Shown here piece after piece: positions 6,461 through 8,039 of a DNA stretch of 8,039 bases (its first letter is position 1; every line of letters begins with the position of its first letter). Location: assembly GCA_964483625.1 (NCBI GenBank), contig CAZABB010000060.1, positions 1-8,039 on the forward strand, written 5' to 3'. The notes under the pieces were generated by a model, which worked only from the letters and a program-made list of their open reading frames with translations, made no database searches and was not told the origin of the DNA. The translations under genes and the position numbers were made by a program. This stretch comes from JAFGQU01 sp964483625. Lineage in GTDB: Bacteria; Omnitrophota; Gorgyraeia; Duberdicusellales; 4484-171.

Positions 6461-6994
6461 ATGAAGAGAGATATGGATGTCCAAAGTTTTTCTGGGTATT
6501 CTGCTTTTTCTTACTCCCAATCTTTCCGAGGTCAAGATATAGCTTCTTTGTTATCTTTAGAGATGGCTAAGAGGCAATCATTCCAAGAAGGTTATGAGAA
6601 AGGTGTAGAAAAAGGTGTGGAAGCTGTCAGTAAGAGCTTGATGGCGACTGTAAGGAAACAGTTAGATAGCTATTTGGCAATCAATACTCGAATAGTAGAT
6701 TATATCAAAGACTCCATAGAAAATAATTTTGAATCGAACCAAATGAGGTTTATTGAAGCTCGTGCTGATTTGTCCCTCTTCCTTTCTGCACAAATTAAAA
6801 TTTTGTTTATTGTTGAAGGGGAAATTGAAAATGAAACATGGATTGCTTCTTTGCTTAGTGATCTATCTGTATCTGTTTTTGAGGAAGTAGAAATTTTCCC
6901 AGAATTGCTTTTTATTAATCAGAGGAGCAAAGAGTTAGATAGAACTGCTATAGAAGCATCATATCCTTCTGTTAGAATCATCAAAGATGCCTAA
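6461..6994 (+). CDS. Unrecognised 177-residue protein of an AT-rich gene pair
   Basis: I do not recognise this family. Visible parts are a Ser/Tyr/Phe-rich N-terminus (about 7-32), a charged near-repeat GYEKGVEKGVEAV (44-56), a probable helical region rich in Lys and Asn (57-100), and a C-terminal portion with predicted strands and helices (QIKILFIVEGEIEN, then WIASLLSDL and EEVEIFPELLFIN). No signal peptide or membrane segment is convincing. The start may be ATG 6461 or ATG 6473 (fifth codon), which has GAAGAG just upstream. Codons are AT-rich (many TTA, AGA, AAT), unlike the thi genes; one 60-base line here (6721-6780) has 21 G/C. The end overlaps the next gene by eight bases, so the two are probably translated together. 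It could be a partner or antidote of the downstream protein, but this is conjecture. Confidence 0.65.
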   Translation: MKRDMDVQSFSGYSAFSYSQSFRGQDIASLLSLEMAKRQSFQEGYEKGVEKGVEAVSKSLMATVRKQLDSYLAINTRIVDYIKDSIENNFESNQMRFIEARADLSLFLSAQIKILFIVEGEIENETWIASLLSDLSVSVFEEVEIFPELLFINQRSKELDRTAIEASYPSVRIIKDA

Positions 6995-7457
6995 AGAGTC
7001 TGAACACAAACCACATGCTCAGCATAATATCGATTTTCTAGCGACTTTCTATACCAATCCACAATATAGAGATTGGGTCATAACGGTATGCTTTTATACG
7101 GCGGTTCATATTGTGGAATGTTGTATTTATCATAACAGAGAAAACATTAAGATAAAGGATAAACAATACAAACTCGCCCACTCAGAAGAATTAAAAGAGG
7201 CATTGCTACAGGCAGGTGGTATCCAGAAGGACTTCTCTTTATCTCCTCATGATGCAAGGAGAATGATAGTGAATTATAATTTTCCTAAAATAAGAGGGGA
7301 ATATGATGCTTTATACAATAGGAGTAGAACCTCAAGATATGTGAAGTATTCTTTTGGAGAAGAAGAAATTAATTATATTTTGCAACGTTGCTTAAAAGTT
7401 ATCATGGAATGGTCTAATAAAGAGTTTTCAACTTGTTATGATTTTCGTGGGATGTAA
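6987..7457 (+). CDS. HEPN-like helical protein, second gene of AT-rich pair
   Basis: The 156 residues are predicted mostly helical. The segment HAQHNIDFLATF (10-21), then DWVITVCFYTAVHIVECCIYH (29-49), a short HSEELKEAL helix (65-73), and EYDALYNRSRTSRY (105-118) follow the pattern of a common uncharacterised family with a HEPN-type fold: a DWaV..FYaAVH helix, a later Y..L...SR..RY block. HEPN proteins are often RNases or nucleotide-binding partners in toxin-antitoxin and defence systems. The catalytic RX4-6H signature of HEPN RNases is not evident here, so activity cannot be claimed. It starts inside the upstream gene with an eight-base overlap and shares its AT-rich composition. Family placement is by pattern recognition and moderately confident. 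Confidence 0.68.
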   Translation: MPKESEHKPHAQHNIDFLATFYTNPQYRDWVITVCFYTAVHIVECCIYHNRENIKIKDKQYKLAHSEELKEALLQAGGIQKDFSLSPHDARRMIVNYNFPKIRGEYDALYNRSRTSRYVKYSFGEEEINYILQRCLKVIMEWSNKEFSTCYDFRGM

Positions 7458-7522
7458 GTGAGTAGCCTCTCCAGCAAAAGTCCTTTCATATAAAAATGTA
7501 ACTTAGATCAAGGGTATATTTT

Positions 7523-7554
7523 CTGATTGAAATCAGTAGGTATTTTGTTATAAT
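7523..7554 (+). promoter_or_regulatory. Sigma70-like promoter with palindrome over the -35 box
   Basis: TTGAAA (7527-7532) and a perfect TATAAT (7549-7554) are separated by 16 bases, predicting transcription from about 7560. A palindrome CTGATT-GA-AATCAG (7523-7536) covers the -35 box and could be an operator. A 9-base tandem duplication TAATTCTTC (7551-7559, 7560-7568) overlaps the -10 box and the predicted start. The only clear genes downstream are the leader region and tRNA-Gly. Confidence 0.65.
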
Positions 7555-7640
7555 TCTTCTAATTCTTCTGTGATTTGCCCCAGGGGTAACAGCGGCACGA
7601 GGGCGTCTCTTCTTTGAAAGTCTTCGAGTGTCGCGTCAGA

Positions 7641-7655
7641 GGGGACAGAGTCCCC
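7641..7655. repeat. Hairpin GGGGAC-AGA-GTCCCC
   Basis: A perfect six-pair stem with a three-base loop. GGGGACAG...GTCCCC palindromes are a frequent form of REP-like interspersed elements in environmental bacteria. This may be one copy, but no second copy is visible in the window. No T-run follows, so it is not a terminator. Confidence 0.6.
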
Positions 7656-7710
7656 ATGAAGCGGCATACGAATCACCTCATGCTTTTAGAAAAAAGTGAA
7701 ATCGTAGGGC

Positions 7711-7728
7711 GTCCGCATGGATGCGGAC
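7711..7728. repeat. Hairpin GTCCGCAT-GG-ATGCGGAC
   Basis: Eight complementary bases on each side of GG; sterically this is a seven-pair stem with a TGGA loop. An A-rich stretch follows on the plus strand and no T-run, so it does not look like a terminator on this strand. It lies in the leader before the tRNA. Confidence 0.65.
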
Positions 7729-7799
7729 TCCGAAAAAGAAAAGTCTTCTTTGAGATATTAGTTTTGTTTAAGGAACAGTGCATGAGCACTATGCCGCAT

Positions 7800-7873
7800 G
7801 CGGGCGTGGTTCAATGGTAGAACTCTAGCTTCCCAAGCTAGTAACGGCGGTTCGATTCCGCTCGCCCGCTCCA
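7800..7873 (+). tRNA. tRNA-Gly, anticodon CCC
   Basis: A complete cloverleaf of 74 bases with encoded CCA. The acceptor stem GCGGGCG (7800-7806) pairs perfectly with CGCCCGC (7863-7869). The D arm is GTTC/GAAC. The anticodon stem CTAGC/GCTAG encloses loop TTCCCAA, giving anticodon CCC, which reads GGG glycine codons. The T arm has the loop TTCGATT. The discriminator base is T, usual for bacterial tRNA-Gly. The promoter at 7527-7554 is the likely source of transcription. The 3' end is duplicated downstream. Confidence 0.95.
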
Positions 7874-7912
7874 TGTCTTTATGGTTGTTTGAAAGAATTC
7901 GACTCGCGTCGG
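7858..7912. repeat. 55-base direct repeat, copy 1 (contains tRNA-Gly 3' end)
   Basis: These 55 bases match 7985-8039 exactly. The copy starts in the T-arm, includes the 3' acceptor strand and CCA (through 7873) and continues 39 bases past the tRNA. The base before it differs between copies (T versus A), so the left edge is real. Confidence 0.95.
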
Positions 7913-7946
7913 TTAATCCACTACCCTCATAATAAAGAGACGCGGG

Positions 7947-7983
7947 AAGGACGAGGAAGAAATCGTCTGCGACGATAGTCCTT
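7947..7983 (+). other. Nested hairpin in the spacer between the 55-base repeats
   Basis: AAGGAC (7947-7952) can pair with GTCCTT (7978-7983). Inside it ATCGTC (7962-7967) pairs with GACGAT (7971-7976) around a TGC loop, leaving a nine-base purine bulge on the 5' side. It could fold at the 3' side of the tRNA transcript, but there is no T-run. The 7913-7946 segment shows nothing I recognise. Confidence 0.5.
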
Positions 7984-7984
7984 A

Positions 7985-8039
7985 CCGCTCGCCCGCTCCA
8001 TGTCTTTATGGTTGTTTGAAAGAATTCGACTCGCGTCGG
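7985..8039. repeat. 55-base direct repeat, copy 2 (runs to window edge)
   Basis: Identical to 7858-7912 with a 127-base offset; the match runs to the last base of the window, so its true right end is unseen. It holds only the last 16 bases of the tRNA and cannot encode a tRNA itself. The left neighbour sequence (GTCCTTA) is not tRNA-like. Confidence 0.95.

Larger units (their letters stand above)
7561..7799 (+). ncRNA. Candidate structured leader or small RNA upstream of tRNA-Gly
   Basis: The gap 7458-7799 has no credible protein gene. From the predicted start near 7561 it would be transcribed toward the tRNA. It contains CCCC-A-GGGG (7578-7586) and two strong hairpins (7641-7655 and 7711-7728). 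The C and G blocks at 7578-7586 could pair with those at 7641-7655 instead of locally, which would give alternative folds. TCTTCTTTGA occurs twice (7608-7617, 7744-7753). I match it to no known RNA family. It may be a tRNA precursor leader, a small RNA, or decayed repeat sequence. Confidence 0.35.

Noticed and set aside
7641..7728. Intrinsic terminators at the two perfect hairpins
   Set aside because: Neither is followed by a T-run on the plus strand, and the minus-strand reading also lacks one directly after the stem.
7614..7820. A 68-residue open frame in the leader before the tRNA
   Set aside because: It runs into the tRNA-Gly gene, spans both hairpins, has no convincing ribosome binding site and no recognisable protein pattern.
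7858..8039. CRISPR array at the right edge
   Set aside because: Only two repeats of 55 bases with a 72-base spacer that contains its own hairpin, and the repeat includes a tRNA end; this is not CRISPR geometry.

Overview
The window looks like chromosomal DNA from a Gram-negative-type bacterium. It has the genes for ADP-heptose synthesis (gmhA, hldC), normally used for lipopolysaccharide core or other heptose glycans, beside an Asp23/AmaP membrane pair better known from Firmicutes. That mix, the ThiD2-type thiamin kinase, the short ThiC and the style of the intergenic repeats suggest an uncultivated lineage, perhaps of the PVC/Omnitrophota kind. The taxonomic guess is inference with low confidence. 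The exact 55-base repeat at the right edge suggests that the window ends where an assembly contig ended.

Layout: positions 1-6320 hold one dense plus-strand gene run. It opens with the 3' end of efp (elongation factor P). It continues with accB and accC (biotin carrier and biotin carboxylase of acetyl-CoA carboxylase), an Asp23/Gls24-family (YqhY-like) gene, an AmaP-like membrane-anchor gene, gmhA, hldC (rfaE2), thiD2, thiE and thiC. Several joints are ATGA overlaps or gaps of a few bases, so transcription as one or two operons with translational coupling is likely. The run joins fatty-acid precursor supply, envelope maintenance, heptose activation and thiamin pyrimidine/phosphate assembly.

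Positions 6321-7457 differ. After a small hairpin and a degenerate CAGATGATC repeat come two overlapping, visibly AT-rich genes: an unrecognised 177-residue protein and a 156-residue protein with the look of a HEPN-type helical domain. They look like an acquired two-gene module.

Positions 7458-8039 contain no convincing protein gene. A good sigma70-like promoter (TTGAAA, 16-base spacer, TATAAT) with a palindrome over its -35 box should start a transcript near 7560. This runs through about 240 bases with two strong hairpins into a tRNA-Gly(CCC) gene at 7800-7873. The tRNA 3' end plus 39 flanking bases is repeated exactly 127 bases downstream, at the window edge.

The observations most worth following are the thiD2/thiE junction, where an eight-A run sits exactly where one base would fuse the two frames; the tRNA 3'-end repeat, which may be a collapsed tandem array, an attachment site or an assembly loop; the promoter-driven structured leader before the tRNA; and the AT-rich gene pair.
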